Shown: in pieces, positions 1-8,159 of the stretch
Layout: each line of letters starts with the position of its first letter
Position numbering within the stretch: position 1 is the stretch's first letter
DNA from: Clostridia bacterium
GTDB lineage: Bacteria > Bacillota > Clostridia > Peptostreptococcales > Anaerovoracaceae
Length of the DNA stretch: 49,039 nt
Assembly (NCBI GenBank): GCA_024689865.1
Contig: JAILDA010000064.1
Span: 1 to 49,039, forward strand
Direction of reading: 5' to 3'
Notes under the pieces: generated by a model
The model's input: the letters and a program-made list of their open reading frames with translations, nothing else
Databases searched by the model: none
Told to the model about the DNA's origin: nothing
Translations under genes and position numbers: made by a program

Positions 1-680
1 ATGATCCATGTGATGAGGCTCCACGTCTCCTTGGGGTCCCAGTTCCAGTAGCTCCCCCAGGCGCGCTTCGCCCAGATGGCGCCTGTTATCATGCAGAGCG
101 TAAGGAACAGAAAACCTAACGAGACGGCCCTGTAGATGATGTTGTCAAGCGTCTTCTCGTCCGGAACGCGCTCCGCGAGCGAGCCTTTAAGTTTTCCTTT
201 CAGAAGGAAGAAAAGCGCCACCCCGAAAGCCACTCCGAAACCGCCGTAGGCGATTATTGCCGTGCAGACGTGGAACCCCAGCCAGCCGCTCTGAAGCGCC
301 GGCATCAGCGAATTTATCTCCCTGTTCTGCATGAAAGCGTAGCCCGCCACCAGGAAAACAAGCGGCGCCACCACCATGCCCAGAGCGTCGAATCTGAACT
401 TTTTCACGAATACGAGGAAGCAGATCGCTATGCCCCAGGCAAAGGCCGACGCGAACTCGAACTGATTGGTGAGCGGCAGCCTGCCGGCGTTTACGCCTCT
501 GGCGATGATGCACAGAGTATGTACTGCAAAGCCTACGAGCACCAGTATATATCCGGCCCGCGCGGCTTTTTCCTTCTTCGCGCCCGCATAGATGAAATAG
601 AATATGCTTCCCGCGAAATACAGGATGAGAAGCGCCATGAAACCTATGCTTTCGATATTGCCCAGTGTATTATTCTGCAT
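1..680 (-). CDS. ccsA: Cytochrome c biogenesis protein CcsA/ResC, 3' end beyond the window
   Basis: My translation of the reverse strand from the ATG at 680 gives at least 226 residues of a multi-pass membrane protein, beginning MQNNTLGNIESIGFMALLIL and reading through the left edge without a stop. Near residues 205-225 it has the tryptophan-rich haem-handling signature (WGSYWNWDPKETWSLITW) that defines the CcsA/ResC/CcmC family. The family works with ResB to carry haem across the membrane and ligate it to CXXCH motifs of exported c-type cytochromes (System II). The start overlaps the resB stop by 11 bases, so the two are co-translated. The adjoining substrate is the pentaheme NrfA. The C-terminal part with the last conserved His is not visible. 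Confidence 0.93.
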   Translation of the reverse strand, partial: MQNNTLGNIESIGFMALLILYFAGSIFYFIYAGAKKEKAARAGYILVLVGFAVHTLCIIARGVNAGRLPLTNQFEFASAFAWGIAICFLVFVKKFRFDALGMVVAPLVFLVAGYAFMQNREINSLMPALQSGWLGFHVCTAIIAYGGFGVAFGVALFFLLKGKLKGSLAERVPDEKTLDNIIYRAVSLGFLFLTLCMITGAIWAKRAWGSYWNWDPKETWSLITWI

Positions 681-1770
681 TCTGGCTCCTCCTCTTTTCC
701 CAGGGTCTCACATAAAAGGATATGAACAGACCTGCCAGCAGCACGAACGCCGAAACACCGACCAGCCAGCTCAGCGGATCGTGTTTCGCGACTATAAGCG
801 TGTACTCGCAGGGATCGCGCATTACAAAACTGTATTCGTTGCATTCTATCGATGTGCCCGGCGCCGCAAGCCCCATGCCCAGCACCGACCCGTCGTAGTA
901 GACACTGTACAGCGCATGGGGGTTATCCGGCAGCGGCGTCCTGCTGTAATAGCTGCCGTCTTCGTTCCTGGCCAGATCCGGGTAGAACTTGTTGAACATC
1001 AGGACCAGACCCGGAAGTTCGTTGGGGAAGGTGTATTCGCCCGCGCAGATCAGATCCGTCTTTACCTGCCCGCCGCTTTTGTATATGTCCACGTAGACCG
1101 CCCAGCCCATACTGTCCTGATAGAAGCTGTAGCCGAAAGCGTCGAAGGGATGATTGACGGAAGCCGTGCCGCTTTTACTGTTTCCCGACGCGTCGCTTAC
1201 GGTAAGGCCCGCGGTGTACTGTTCCACGGTGTTATCCTCGCGGAGGCTGACGTCGAAACTGTCGATGGTCATCGAAAGGCCGGTGCCGCCGAGAGGCTGC
1301 GTACTGCCCGCTATGCCGTAGACGGTTTCCTCACGGGAGGTATACTGCCCCGCTGCAAAGCTGATTATCAGGAGCAGCATCCCAAGATGCGTTATCCAGC
1401 TGCCCCACATGCCTACGCTCTTCCTGCCGGACGCTTTCCACGCTTTCAGGACCGCCGGAAAACGCGAAACACTGCACAGTATAAGATTAACGCACAGCAG
1501 CGCCGTAAGCAGAACGAACCACCAGCAGGTAAATACATGGTCCAGGTTTAATTCGGTTATGATCTTCGACCAGGCAGCTCCGTAGAGCTGTCTGTATGCG
1601 GCCTCCGGAGATCCCTGAGGGATGACGCTCCCCGCCACGCACGCGGCAACTATTATGAACAACAAAACAAAGCTGAACTGCATGCTCTTGAGAAAACGCA
1701 GCCAGCCTTGCGGTCTGTCCTTTCCTTTTCCGGCCTTATGATCCGGGGCCCCGTCCATCGGACCGGTCAT
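670..1770 (-). CDS. resB: ResB/Ccs1-like cytochrome c biogenesis protein
   Basis: A 366-residue membrane protein. A charged N-terminus is followed by hydrophobic segments at about 34-53, 80-100 and 123-145 (containing THLGM), a large extracytoplasmic domain, and a final segment near 330-355 ending RPWEKRR. This is the ResB/Ccs1 layout. ResB pairs with ResC/CcsA to form the System II haem lyase that matures c-type cytochromes outside the membrane. The ATG overlaps the nrfA stop as ATGA and has no good ribosome site of its own, which points to translational coupling. Its length is on the short side, as is common in Clostridia. Context gives it the job of loading the haems of NrfA. Confidence 0.9.
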   Translation of the reverse strand: MTGPMDGAPDHKAGKGKDRPQGWLRFLKSMQFSFVLLFIIVAACVAGSVIPQGSPEAAYRQLYGAAWSKIITELNLDHVFTCWWFVLLTALLCVNLILCSVSRFPAVLKAWKASGRKSVGMWGSWITHLGMLLLIISFAAGQYTSREETVYGIAGSTQPLGGTGLSMTIDSFDVSLREDNTVEQYTAGLTVSDASGNSKSGTASVNHPFDAFGYSFYQDSMGWAVYVDIYKSGGQVKTDLICAGEYTFPNELPGLVLMFNKFYPDLARNEDGSYYSRTPLPDNPHALYSVYYDGSVLGMGLAAPGTSIECNEYSFVMRDPCEYTLIVAKHDPLSWLVGVSAFVLLAGLFISFYVRPWEKRRSQNAE

Positions 1771-3050
1771 TTAAGGAGATCCAGCGCCTGTCCGGCAAGT
1801 TCTTCGGCCTTGTCGAGGCAGTAATTCGTGAGCGCGCTGTTATGAGCGCCCTCGGAGTTCTCCACGTATACGAAGTCCCAGTAGAACTGCGCGTCGCGGT
1901 CCAGAGCCTTTATCTGATCTATGGTCTCCTGCGGAAGCGTTTCACCCTCTATCGCTGCGGCAAGCTTCTTGTTGATCTCCACAAGCTTGGCGCTGATCTG
2001 CTTCTCGCGCCTGGTGGTGTTGTCCTGGATGGCCTTTACCTGAGCCGCAAGATCCGTGTGGCACATCTTGCAGGTGGTCTTTATAAGATCCTTGTTGTCC
2101 AGCGGACTGGCAAGATAATGGTTGGCGTACGGGTCGCCCTTTTCGTTGTAGGATACGCCCATGTGGCAGTCCGCGCAGGTGTACATTCCCTTGTGTTTGC
2201 TGCCTTCTCCGTAGTAGGTCTCGAACTCCGGATGCTGGACCTTTATCATCTGCACACCGGTGTTCGGGTTCTCGAAATCGTAGAAACCGGTGCTGTTGTA
2301 GTAAGCCAGAATGGCGTCCGGAGCCGCTTCCGCGACGCCCTTGTACGGCGCCTTGGTAGCCTTGGTGGCAGGATCGAAATAGTATTCGATGTGGCACTGC
2401 GCGCAGCTAACGGAGGACGCGGGGACCTTCTTAGCTTCTATGTCCGCATTCATGGCGTCCGCCATATAATCGTGGGTTATCACTATGGTGCCTGGCGTGT
2501 TGCCGTGGCAGTTATAGCAGCTTACCGGCTCGCTGACGGCAGCGTATACCGTATCGAAGTCCGTGCTGTAGACCGAAGTTCCCAGAGCGTTGACCATGGC
2601 CGTCATGTCCGGGGTCTTGCAGGTAAGGCAGTTGGCCAGTTTGTGAGGACGGGTGGTCTCCGCCACATCCCTAAGGGTATAGTTGTGCCCTACCGCCTCC
2701 GTATAATCGTACGCAAATCCGTAGCCGCTGTAGAGCGTCTGTATGTCAGGATCGGTCTCCGTGTATTTTACGCGGACTCCGCCGTGTCCGGTGTTCCCCT
2801 CGTTGTCCATGTAGCTCTTGTAGATGTCGGAATAATACTCGGACCATTCAGCCGCGCTTACCACGCCGTAGGCGCGTTCCGTTTTGACGTCCGGGACTTC
2901 CGGGACCGCGATCTCGGAGATCCTCGAGACCTTTTTACGTTCCAAACCGGCAAGCCTTATCTCATTTCCGAGGCTCGCGATAATAAGCAGAACAGCGACC
3001 GCCCCAATGAACCACATAAGTACATCTTTGTTCTTTGTTCTTTTATCCAC
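1767..3050 (-). CDS. nrfA: Cytochrome c nitrite reductase (ammonia-forming), membrane-anchored
   Basis: A 427-residue pentaheme NrfA that reduces nitrite to ammonium with six electrons outside the membrane. Residues 141-145 are CLTCK, the lysine-ligated catalytic haem site. The other four haem sites are CYNCH (178), CAQCH (216), CADCH (292) and CKMCH (327). CAQCHIEYYF carries the Glu-Tyr calcium ligands and the active-site Tyr, and KVQHPE (270-275) the Lys/Gln calcium ligands and the family signature. I chose the GTG at 3050 because GGAGG lies 6 bases upstream. The frame stays open to 3128, but that part would lie upstream of the predicted promoter start. Residues 10-28 form one hydrophobic segment with no clear cleavage site, so the protein is probably anchored. 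No nrfH is present. Confidence 0.93.
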   Translation of the reverse strand: MDKRTKNKDVLMWFIGAVAVLLIIASLGNEIRLAGLERKKVSRISEIAVPEVPDVKTERAYGVVSAAEWSEYYSDIYKSYMDNEGNTGHGGVRVKYTETDPDIQTLYSGYGFAYDYTEAVGHNYTLRDVAETTRPHKLANCLTCKTPDMTAMVNALGTSVYSTDFDTVYAAVSEPVSCYNCHGNTPGTIVITHDYMADAMNADIEAKKVPASSVSCAQCHIEYYFDPATKATKAPYKGVAEAAPDAILAYYNSTGFYDFENPNTGVQMIKVQHPEFETYYGEGSKHKGMYTCADCHMGVSYNEKGDPYANHYLASPLDNKDLIKTTCKMCHTDLAAQVKAIQDNTTRREKQISAKLVEINKKLAAAIEGETLPQETIDQIKALDRDAQFYWDFVYVENSEGAHNSALTNYCLDKAEELAGQALDLLK

Positions 3051-3085
3051 GATAAACCTCCGGACAGCATTTTTCTCTATGTTAT

Positions 3086-3114
3086 ATGATATCATTTTAA
3101 CGTATACTTCACAA
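3086..3114 (-). promoter_or_regulatory. Predicted sigma-A promoter of nrfA-resB-ccsA
   Basis: On the minus strand, TTGTGA (3109-3114) and TATCAT (3086-3091) are separated by 17 bases and lie about 36 bases before the GTG start of nrfA. I saw no clear FNR, NreC or other nitrite-responsive operator, although the AT-rich surroundings could hide a weak one. Confidence 0.5.
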
Positions 3115-3211
3115 GATGAAAAAAACACCGGGCATCTTACCTATTACGTTACGTCCTTGCCTGATCCGGCCATGTGCATGTGCGCAGGCCTGTCCGGGGC
3201 GCTCATTTATG

Positions 3212-3240
3212 TTGCCTATTCCGGATGCCTGTGATAATAT
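3212..3240 (+). promoter_or_regulatory. Predicted sigma-A promoter of the cob operon
   Basis: TTGCCT (3212-3217), a 17-base spacer and TAATAT (3235-3240). Transcription would start near 3247, leaving about a 30-base leader before the cobT ATG at 3277. There is no room for, and no sign of, a cobalamin riboswitch. The divergent nrfA promoter lies about 100 bases away. Confidence 0.6.
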
Positions 3241-3276
3241 AATGTGTCTTATTATGTAGAAAACGCAGGGATCGTA

Positions 3277-4380
3277 ATGAACAAAGAGATCGAAAAACTG
3301 ATAAGCGCAATACAGCCCGCGTACGCGGACGCAGTTCAGCTGGCAGAAAAAAGGCAGGAAAAACTGGTAAAGCCGCCGGGATCCTTAGGGCTTCTGGAGG
3401 ACATCAGCATAAAATACGCCGGAATTTCCGGCAAGGTGAAGAACCATCCGGAGAAGTTCCGCGTGCTCGTAATGTGCGCGGACAACGGCATAATAGAAGA
3501 AGGTGTGTCCAGCGCGCCCAGAAGCGTCACAAAGGCGCAGGCCGTGAACATGACCAGACGCCTTACCGGAATGTCCTCCATGGCAAAATACTTCGGAGAT
3601 GAAGTGGTGGTGGCGGACCTGGGAATAGCGGACGAATACGACTGCCCCAGCATACTGGACTATAAGATATCCCGCGGGACTAAGAACTTTCTTAAGGAAG
3701 ACGCGATGACCCGCGAGGACGCGGAAAGAGCGATCCTTACAGGCGCCGGACTGGTAAGACAGGCCGAGCACGACGGAGTGGACGTCCTGGGCATAGGCGA
3801 GATGGGAATAGGCAACACCTCCACCAGCACAGCGGTGCTCTGCACCTTAACAGGCATAGACATACGCACCGCCACCGGACGCGGAGGCGGCCTTACGGAC
3901 GAGGCTTTCGAACACAAAAGAGCCGTTCTGGAAGAAGCGCTTAAGCGCAGGCAGCCGGATCCCTCGGACGTCATCGGCACCATCGCCAAGGTGGGCGGAC
4001 TGGACATAGCCGCAATGTGCGGAGCGTTCCTGGGAGCAGCAGAATGCAGGATCCCGGTAGTGATAGACGGTTTCATTTCCGTAGTCGCCGCTCTGTGCGC
4101 CGCAAGGCTCTGCCCCGCCGCCAAGGACTTCATGTTCCCCTCGCACGCAAGCGCCGAGCCCGGATACATGACCGCGATAGACGCCCTTGGTCTTACACCC
4201 TGGCTGAACCTCGGGATGAGGCTCGGAGAAGGTTCCGGATGCGTGGTAGCATTCCGCGTGATCGAAGCCGCATGCGCCGAGATGAACAACATGGCCCTGT
4301 TCGGCGAGGAGTCCGTGATAGACGATTCCTACCTGGACGAGATACGCGAAAAAGGCGGATTCGGAGAAGAGAAGAAATGA
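3277..4380 (+). CDS. cobT: Nicotinate-nucleotide--dimethylbenzimidazole phosphoribosyltransferase
   Basis: A 367-residue CobT. It transfers phosphoribose from nicotinate mononucleotide to the lower-ligand base to make alpha-ribazole phosphate, the first step of nucleotide-loop assembly. Visible family marks are KPPGSLG (about 30), the glycine-rich GEMGIGNTSTSTA segment (about 173-185), and LGMRLGEGSG near the C-terminus, which carries the catalytic Glu. The ATG at 3277 is preferred over a GTG at 3244, because the predicted transcription start lies at about the position of that GTG. The length fits the family. It is the first gene of a cob operon, and its stop overlaps the cobU start as ATGA. 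Confidence 0.95.
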   Translation: MNKEIEKLISAIQPAYADAVQLAEKRQEKLVKPPGSLGLLEDISIKYAGISGKVKNHPEKFRVLVMCADNGIIEEGVSSAPRSVTKAQAVNMTRRLTGMSSMAKYFGDEVVVADLGIADEYDCPSILDYKISRGTKNFLKEDAMTREDAERAILTGAGLVRQAEHDGVDVLGIGEMGIGNTSTSTAVLCTLTGIDIRTATGRGGGLTDEAFEHKRAVLEEALKRRQPDPSDVIGTIAKVGGLDIAAMCGAFLGAAECRIPVVIDGFISVVAALCAARLCPAAKDFMFPSHASAEPGYMTAIDALGLTPWLNLGMRLGEGSGCVVAFRVIEAACAEMNNMALFGEESVIDDSYLDEIREKGGFGEEKK

Positions 4381-4922
4381 CGGTATTCATCTCCGGAGGC
4401 TGCAAGAACGGAAAATCCACGATAGCCGAAGACTGCTGCCTGGCACTGGCAAAGGGCGGTCCCCTCTACTACGTTGCCACCATGCAGGCCTTCGACGACG
4501 AGGACAGAGTCCGCATAAAAAGGCACCAAAAGAGCCGCGAGGGCAAGAACTTCATTACTCTGGAGCAGCCCACGGATCTTTTGGAATGCCTTAAGAGAAG
4601 CGACCCGGAAAACGGCACCTACATTCTGGACAGCGTCACGGCGCTGCTGATCAACGAAATGTACTCACCGGACAGACCAGACGCGGATCCGCAGGCAGCG
4701 GAGCGCACCGCGAAAGCGCTGGAAGATTTCGCGAAAAGCGTTAAGAACGCTGTGTTCGTAAGCGATTTCATATACTCCGGGGCGGAAAGGTATTCCGAAT
4801 ATACCGTGGAATACCAGAAAGCCCTTGCCCTCTGCGACAGGACCCTGGCCCGCTGCTGCGGCGCCGTGGCCGAGATAAGCGGAGGAATACCCACAATGTA
4901 CAAAGGAGAGCTTCCTTTATGA
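4377..4922 (+). CDS. cobU: Adenosylcobinamide kinase / adenosylcobinamide-phosphate guanylyltransferase
   Basis: A 181-residue CobU/CobP. It phosphorylates adenosylcobinamide and then transfers GMP from GTP to give adenosyl-GDP-cobinamide. The P-loop is intact (GGCKNGKS, residues 7-14). RIKRHQKSREG supplies the conserved His (residue 50) that becomes guanylylated. The C-terminal third (SDFIYSGAERYSEYTVEY, GGIPTMYKGE) departs from the usual enterobacterial pattern. That pattern appears instead in the small CobU-like protein two genes downstream. The ATG overlaps the cobT stop, and the stop overlaps the cobS start, both as ATGA. Confidence 0.93.
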   Translation: MTVFISGGCKNGKSTIAEDCCLALAKGGPLYYVATMQAFDDEDRVRIKRHQKSREGKNFITLEQPTDLLECLKRSDPENGTYILDSVTALLINEMYSPDRPDADPQAAERTAKALEDFAKSVKNAVFVSDFIYSGAERYSEYTVEYQKALALCDRTLARCCGAVAEISGGIPTMYKGELPL

Positions 4923-5662
4923 CACCGTTTTTCATGGCATGGATGATGTTTCTTGCCCTGCCCTGCCCGTCTAAAAAATGGGACGACAACAAGAAGACGG
5001 AGATGCTTGCCGCGTACCCGTTCATAGGTCTTATAGTGGGCGGCATATGGCTTGGCATATACAAGCTCTGCGCGGTGCTTCACCTGCAGTTCGTAGGTCT
5101 TGCGCTCACCGCGGTCCTTCCGTGGCTTCTGACAGGCTTCATGCACATGGACGGATTCATGGACTGCGCGGACGCTGTGCTGTCCTTTAAAGACAGGGAG
5201 AAACGCATAGAGATATTAAAAGATTCGCACGTCGGGTCCTTTGCCGTCATCTGCACTGCGGTGCTGAGCATCTTTACTCTTGCGGCATGGCTTCAGATAC
5301 AGTACATGGCAAAGCTTTGGGCGCTGCTGTTTATACCTGTGGCGGTAAGAGCCGTAATATCAGCCTGCGTACTATGCTTTGCTCCCCTTAAGACCAGCGG
5401 CTATTCCGGAAAGATAGACGATAAAAAGAGCAAAGGCTGCGCGGCTTTCTGCATAGCGCTTGCCGCCGTGTGCTGCGCTTTGGGCGTGGTGCTCTGCGGT
5501 CTGCAGGGCATAGCCGTCATAACAGGGGCGGTCGGCGCTCTGGTGGTAGTACTCGTCATCAGACATAATCTGGGCGGGATGTCCGGAGACATTTCCGGAA
5601 GCGCCCTTACCATAGGCGAAGCATGCGCCGTGATCGCGCTGGCGCTCACCGCCTGGCTGTAA
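4919..5662 (+). CDS. cobS: Adenosylcobinamide-GDP ribazoletransferase (cobalamin synthase)
   Basis: A 247-residue integral membrane protein of the CobS/CobV family, which joins AdoCbi-GDP with alpha-ribazole (phosphate) to give cobalamin (phosphate). The acidic signature HMDGFMDCADA (about residues 76-86) is the conserved metal/substrate motif, followed by KDSHVGSFA. Several hydrophobic helices fill the rest, including the C-terminal half, which ends GGMSGDISGSALTIGEA. That is the usual family ending. It starts in ATGA overlap with cobU, and the next gene begins 10 bases after its stop, so the operon is continuous. Confidence 0.94.
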   Translation: MTPFFMAWMMFLALPCPSKKWDDNKKTEMLAAYPFIGLIVGGIWLGIYKLCAVLHLQFVGLALTAVLPWLLTGFMHMDGFMDCADAVLSFKDREKRIEILKDSHVGSFAVICTAVLSIFTLAAWLQIQYMAKLWALLFIPVAVRAVISACVLCFAPLKTSGYSGKIDDKKSKGCAAFCIALAAVCCALGVVLCGLQGIAVITGAVGALVVVLVIRHNLGGMSGDISGSALTIGEACAVIALALTAWL

Positions 5663-5672
5663 AGGAAATAAC

Positions 5673-6089
5673 ATGGAACTGGTAACAGGAGGCGCCTTCC
5701 AGGGAAAGCTGGACTACGCCGTTAAGAAATACGCCCTTCTGGAGTCGGAGATCTGCGAGTGCACGGAAGACGCGGATCCGGACTTTTCCGCGGTCTGCCT
5801 TACCCATTACGAAAGATACGTAATGCGCTGCCTGCGCGAAGGGACAGCCCCTAAGACAAGCTTCGGCGGAACCTACTGCTGCGTGGACGGAGTCTGCGGA
5901 TACACCGGAGGCGAAGGCGGACACGGACCTCTGGTCATAATAATGGACGACATCTTCTGCGGCGTGGTGCCCGCGGACCCGGAGCTTAGAGCATGGCGCG
6001 AGCTCTGCGGACGCACGCTTACCGCGCTCGCACAGAACGCGGAAGAAGTTACAAGGGTCTTCTGCGGCATACCCAAAAAGATAAAATAA
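5673..6089 (+). CDS. Short CobU-like protein with a degenerate P-loop
   Basis: A 138-residue paralogue of CobU. The N-terminus MELVTGGAFQGKLDYA follows the CobU P-loop layout, but the Ser/Thr after GK is Leu (residue 13). The region with the guanylylated His is missing. The C-terminal half is canonical: DDIFCGVVPADPELRAWRELCGRTLTALAQNAEEVTRVFCGIPKKIK lines up with the usual NEVGxGIVPxxxLxRxFRDxxGRxNQxLAxxAxEVxLVxxGIxxKIK ending. AAAGGAAATAAC precedes the ATG. Since a full CobU is encoded upstream, this may be a partner subunit, a regulator or a specialised guanylyltransferase. Family assignment is by eye, and activity cannot be judged. Confidence 0.7.
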   Translation: MELVTGGAFQGKLDYAVKKYALLESEICECTEDADPDFSAVCLTHYERYVMRCLREGTAPKTSFGGTYCCVDGVCGYTGGEGGHGPLVIIMDDIFCGVVPADPELRAWRELCGRTLTALAQNAEEVTRVFCGIPKKIK

Positions 6090-6130
6090 GGCAAACGGAA
6101 TCTACGGCTCAAGGCCGGAACGCTTATACG

Positions 6131-6718
6131 ATGAAACTGTACTTAATACGCCACGGCCGGACTCAGGCCAACGTAACATACACATACTGCGGACGTACAG
6201 ACATTCCTCTCTCCGACGACGGCAAGGAACTGCTCGCAAAGATGCGCTCCGAAGGCGGATATCCGGACCCGCGGGGACTGGACGTCTACACCACCGGCAT
6301 GATCCGCACCGAGCAGACCCTTCAGATCCTTTTCGGGAACATACCGCACAAGCTTAAAAGATCCTTCCGCGAGATGGACTTCGGGGAGTTCGAAGGCAGA
6401 ACATACGAAGAACTAAAGGACGTCCCGGAATACCAGGCATGGATCAACGGGGACCACATGTCCAACGTCTGCCCCGGCGGCGAGAGCGGAAACATAATGG
6501 AAAGACGCGTGCTGAGGGGCCTTAACGCGCTCCTTGAGAAAGGCCGCGACGCAATGGTAGTCTGCCACGGCGGCACCATAGCGATAATCTTTCAGCACTT
6601 CTTCCCGGACTCCGGGCTCAACTGGTACGAGATCCAGCCGGCCAACGGAACGGGTTACCTTATCGAGTTCGACGGAACGTCTCCCCTGCGCTGGGAGCGC
6701 ATTCCTGAACATATTTAA
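6131..6718 (+). CDS. cobC: Alpha-ribazole phosphatase-type histidine phosphatase
   Basis: A 195-residue member of the histidine phosphatase (phosphoglycerate mutase-like) superfamily. LIRHGRTQAN gives the phospho-accepting His8, FREMDFGEFEGRTYEEL the acid Glu81, and VVCHGGT the second His146. As the last gene of a cobT-cobU-cobS run it most likely removes phosphate from alpha-ribazole-5'-P or cobalamin-5'-P. Sequence alone cannot separate CobC from other small phosphatases of the fold, so the call rests on context. The upstream reading frame extends back to 5993 but overlaps the preceding gene, so the ATG at 6131 is used. No strong ribosome site is visible. Confidence 0.85.
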   Translation: MKLYLIRHGRTQANVTYTYCGRTDIPLSDDGKELLAKMRSEGGYPDPRGLDVYTTGMIRTEQTLQILFGNIPHKLKRSFREMDFGEFEGRTYEELKDVPEYQAWINGDHMSNVCPGGESGNIMERRVLRGLNALLEKGRDAMVVCHGGTIAIIFQHFFPDSGLNWYEIQPANGTGYLIEFDGTSPLRWERIPEHI

Positions 6719-6758
6719 CAACCTGTTGCCGAAAACTTCATATCATTTACACATTTTG

Positions 6759-6767
6759 TGGTATAAT
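6759..6767 (+). promoter_or_regulatory. Extended -10 promoter for the PPIase lipoprotein
   Basis: TGGTATAAT (6759-6767) is a consensus extended -10 element (TGN-TATAAT) 34 bases before the chosen ATG at 6802. No good -35 hexamer is seen, as is common for extended -10 promoters. Confidence 0.6.
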
Positions 6768-6801
6768 GATTTGTAAAGCAATACATATGGAGATTGAACA
6801 C

Positions 6802-7854
6802 ATGAAAAAGACACTTAGAATAATAGCCCTTCTGCTGGTCCTGACCGTGGTCCTCTGCGCCTGCGGCAGCAAGGAAGAGAACACGGCTTTCAGCCACAGC
6901 AAACCCTACGACGAAAACGGCTACTGGAAGGATCTTAAAGCATCCGAGTACGTAGAGCTTCCGGATTTGTCCACCGTTAAGATAAACAAGGCGGACATGG
7001 ACGAGCAGATCGCGATGTTCCTGGCTTACTATCCGGACACCAAGGAGATCTACGACCGCGCGGTAATAGACGACGACAGCCTCAACATAGATTATGTGGG
7101 CAAAGTGGACGGAGTCGAGTTCGAGGGCGGCAGCACAGAAGGCAAAGGCACTACCGTTACCATAGGCGTCACGAACTACATAGACGGTTTCCTGCCCCAG
7201 CTCGTCGGACACTTCCCCGGAGAGACCTTCGACATCAACGTCACCTTCCCCGAGGGCTACCAGAATGCGGATCTTGCAGGCAAAGCTGCCGTATTCACCA
7301 TTAAGATCAACTACATAGTCGAGTACGAGCTTCCCGAGTGGAACGACGAGTTCGTAAAGAACAACCTGTCCGCCAACTACGGATGGCAGACCGCGGCAGA
7401 GGCAGAAGACAGCATCAAGGCCGTGATCGCAGAGGACTTCGTTCTTGCAAACGCCAAGTTCGTTAAGGATGTTCCGCAGGAAATGATCGATTACCTTACG
7501 GACCTGAGGCTCAACTATTATCAGGGCTACGCTGCCGGATCCAACGTAGAGATCAACTCCTTCCTTCAGTACTATAAGATCGCGGATTCCGTGGAAGACT
7601 TCCGCGAAAAGTATAAGCCGGAGGCTCTCGAAGGCGCTAAGTTCAACCTGATCTACCAGGCCATGGCAGAGGCTGCAGGCTACACCGTAAGCGACGACGA
7701 AGTAAAACAGTACTTCATGGATCTTAACGATACGGACGACTACACCGAATACGAGAAGGCATTCGGACTTCCGTACATAAAAGCGGTCATAATGTACGAA
7801 AAGATGAGCAACAAACTTGTGGAGACCGCCATCAACAACGGCAACACTAAATAA
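6802..7854 (+). CDS. Trigger-factor-like FKBP-type peptidyl-prolyl isomerase lipoprotein
   Basis: A 350-residue exported lipoprotein. The signal peptide ends in a lipobox (V-L-C-A before Cys21). Residues of about 90-180 form an FKBP domain of the trigger-factor type (DDSLNIDYVGKVDGVEFEGG, then a long IGVTNYIDGFLPQLVGHFPGE segment). The C-terminal part (about 190-350) resembles the helical chaperone arms of trigger factor. The N-terminal ribosome-binding region of cytoplasmic trigger factor is absent. It probably folds secreted proteins on the outer face of the membrane, a role similar to PrsA. The ATG at 6802 follows GGAG with a 9-base spacing; earlier in-frame starts (6766, 6787) lack a ribosome site. 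Confidence 0.85.
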   Translation: MKKTLRIIALLLVLTVVLCACGSKEENTAFSHSKPYDENGYWKDLKASEYVELPDLSTVKINKADMDEQIAMFLAYYPDTKEIYDRAVIDDDSLNIDYVGKVDGVEFEGGSTEGKGTTVTIGVTNYIDGFLPQLVGHFPGETFDINVTFPEGYQNADLAGKAAVFTIKINYIVEYELPEWNDEFVKNNLSANYGWQTAAEAEDSIKAVIAEDFVLANAKFVKDVPQEMIDYLTDLRLNYYQGYAAGSNVEINSFLQYYKIADSVEDFREKYKPEALEGAKFNLIYQAMAEAAGYTVSDDEVKQYFMDLNDTDDYTEYEKAFGLPYIKAVIMYEKMSNKLVETAINNGNTK

Positions 7855-7880
7855 TTCAAATATATTTAAGGAGATTTAAA

Positions 7881-8159
7881 ATGGCAGACGTAAAGCACGA
7901 TCCCGCTATCGAGGAAGAAGCAGAATTCATAACTCTTGAGTTCGAAGACGGTACGGAAGTAGAAGCCGAGATAATGGGCATCTTCGATGTCGACGGCAAG
8001 GAGTACATAGCACTCATTCCGGACGATGATTCCGACGACGTATACCTCTACGGATACAACGAGGTGAACGACGATGAGTTCGAGCTTATCGACATCGAGG
8101 ACGACGACGAATTCGACAAGGTCGTAAAGGTGTTCGAAGAGCTCACCGACGAAGAGTAA
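7881..8159 (+). CDS. DUF1292 family small acidic protein
   Basis: A 92-residue, very acidic protein with the DUF1292 (YrzB-like) pattern: ITLEFEDGTEVEAEIMGIFDVDGKEYIALIP, then a DD-rich stretch, YLYGYNEVNDDEFELIDIEDDDEFDKV. AAGGAG lies 7-8 bases upstream of the ATG. Proteins of this family are widespread in Bacillota, often near yrrK/ruvX or yrzL genes, and have no established function. Here it sits 26 bases after the PPIase lipoprotein and about 60 bases before a flavoprotein, in the same direction. Confidence 0.88.
   Translation: MADVKHDPAIEEEAEFITLEFEDGTEVEAEIMGIFDVDGKEYIALIPDDDSDDVYLYGYNEVNDDEFELIDIEDDDEFDKVVKVFEELTDEE

Noticed and set aside
3051..3128. N-terminal extension of NrfA to an upstream start at 3128.
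   Set aside because: The GTG at 3050 has GGAGG at correct spacing, and the extension would begin upstream of the predicted -10 and be largely untranscribed.
3051..3276. Possible cobalamin riboswitch upstream of cobT.
   Set aside because: The predicted promoter leaves only about 30 bases of leader, and no B12-box-like sequence or large fold was found.
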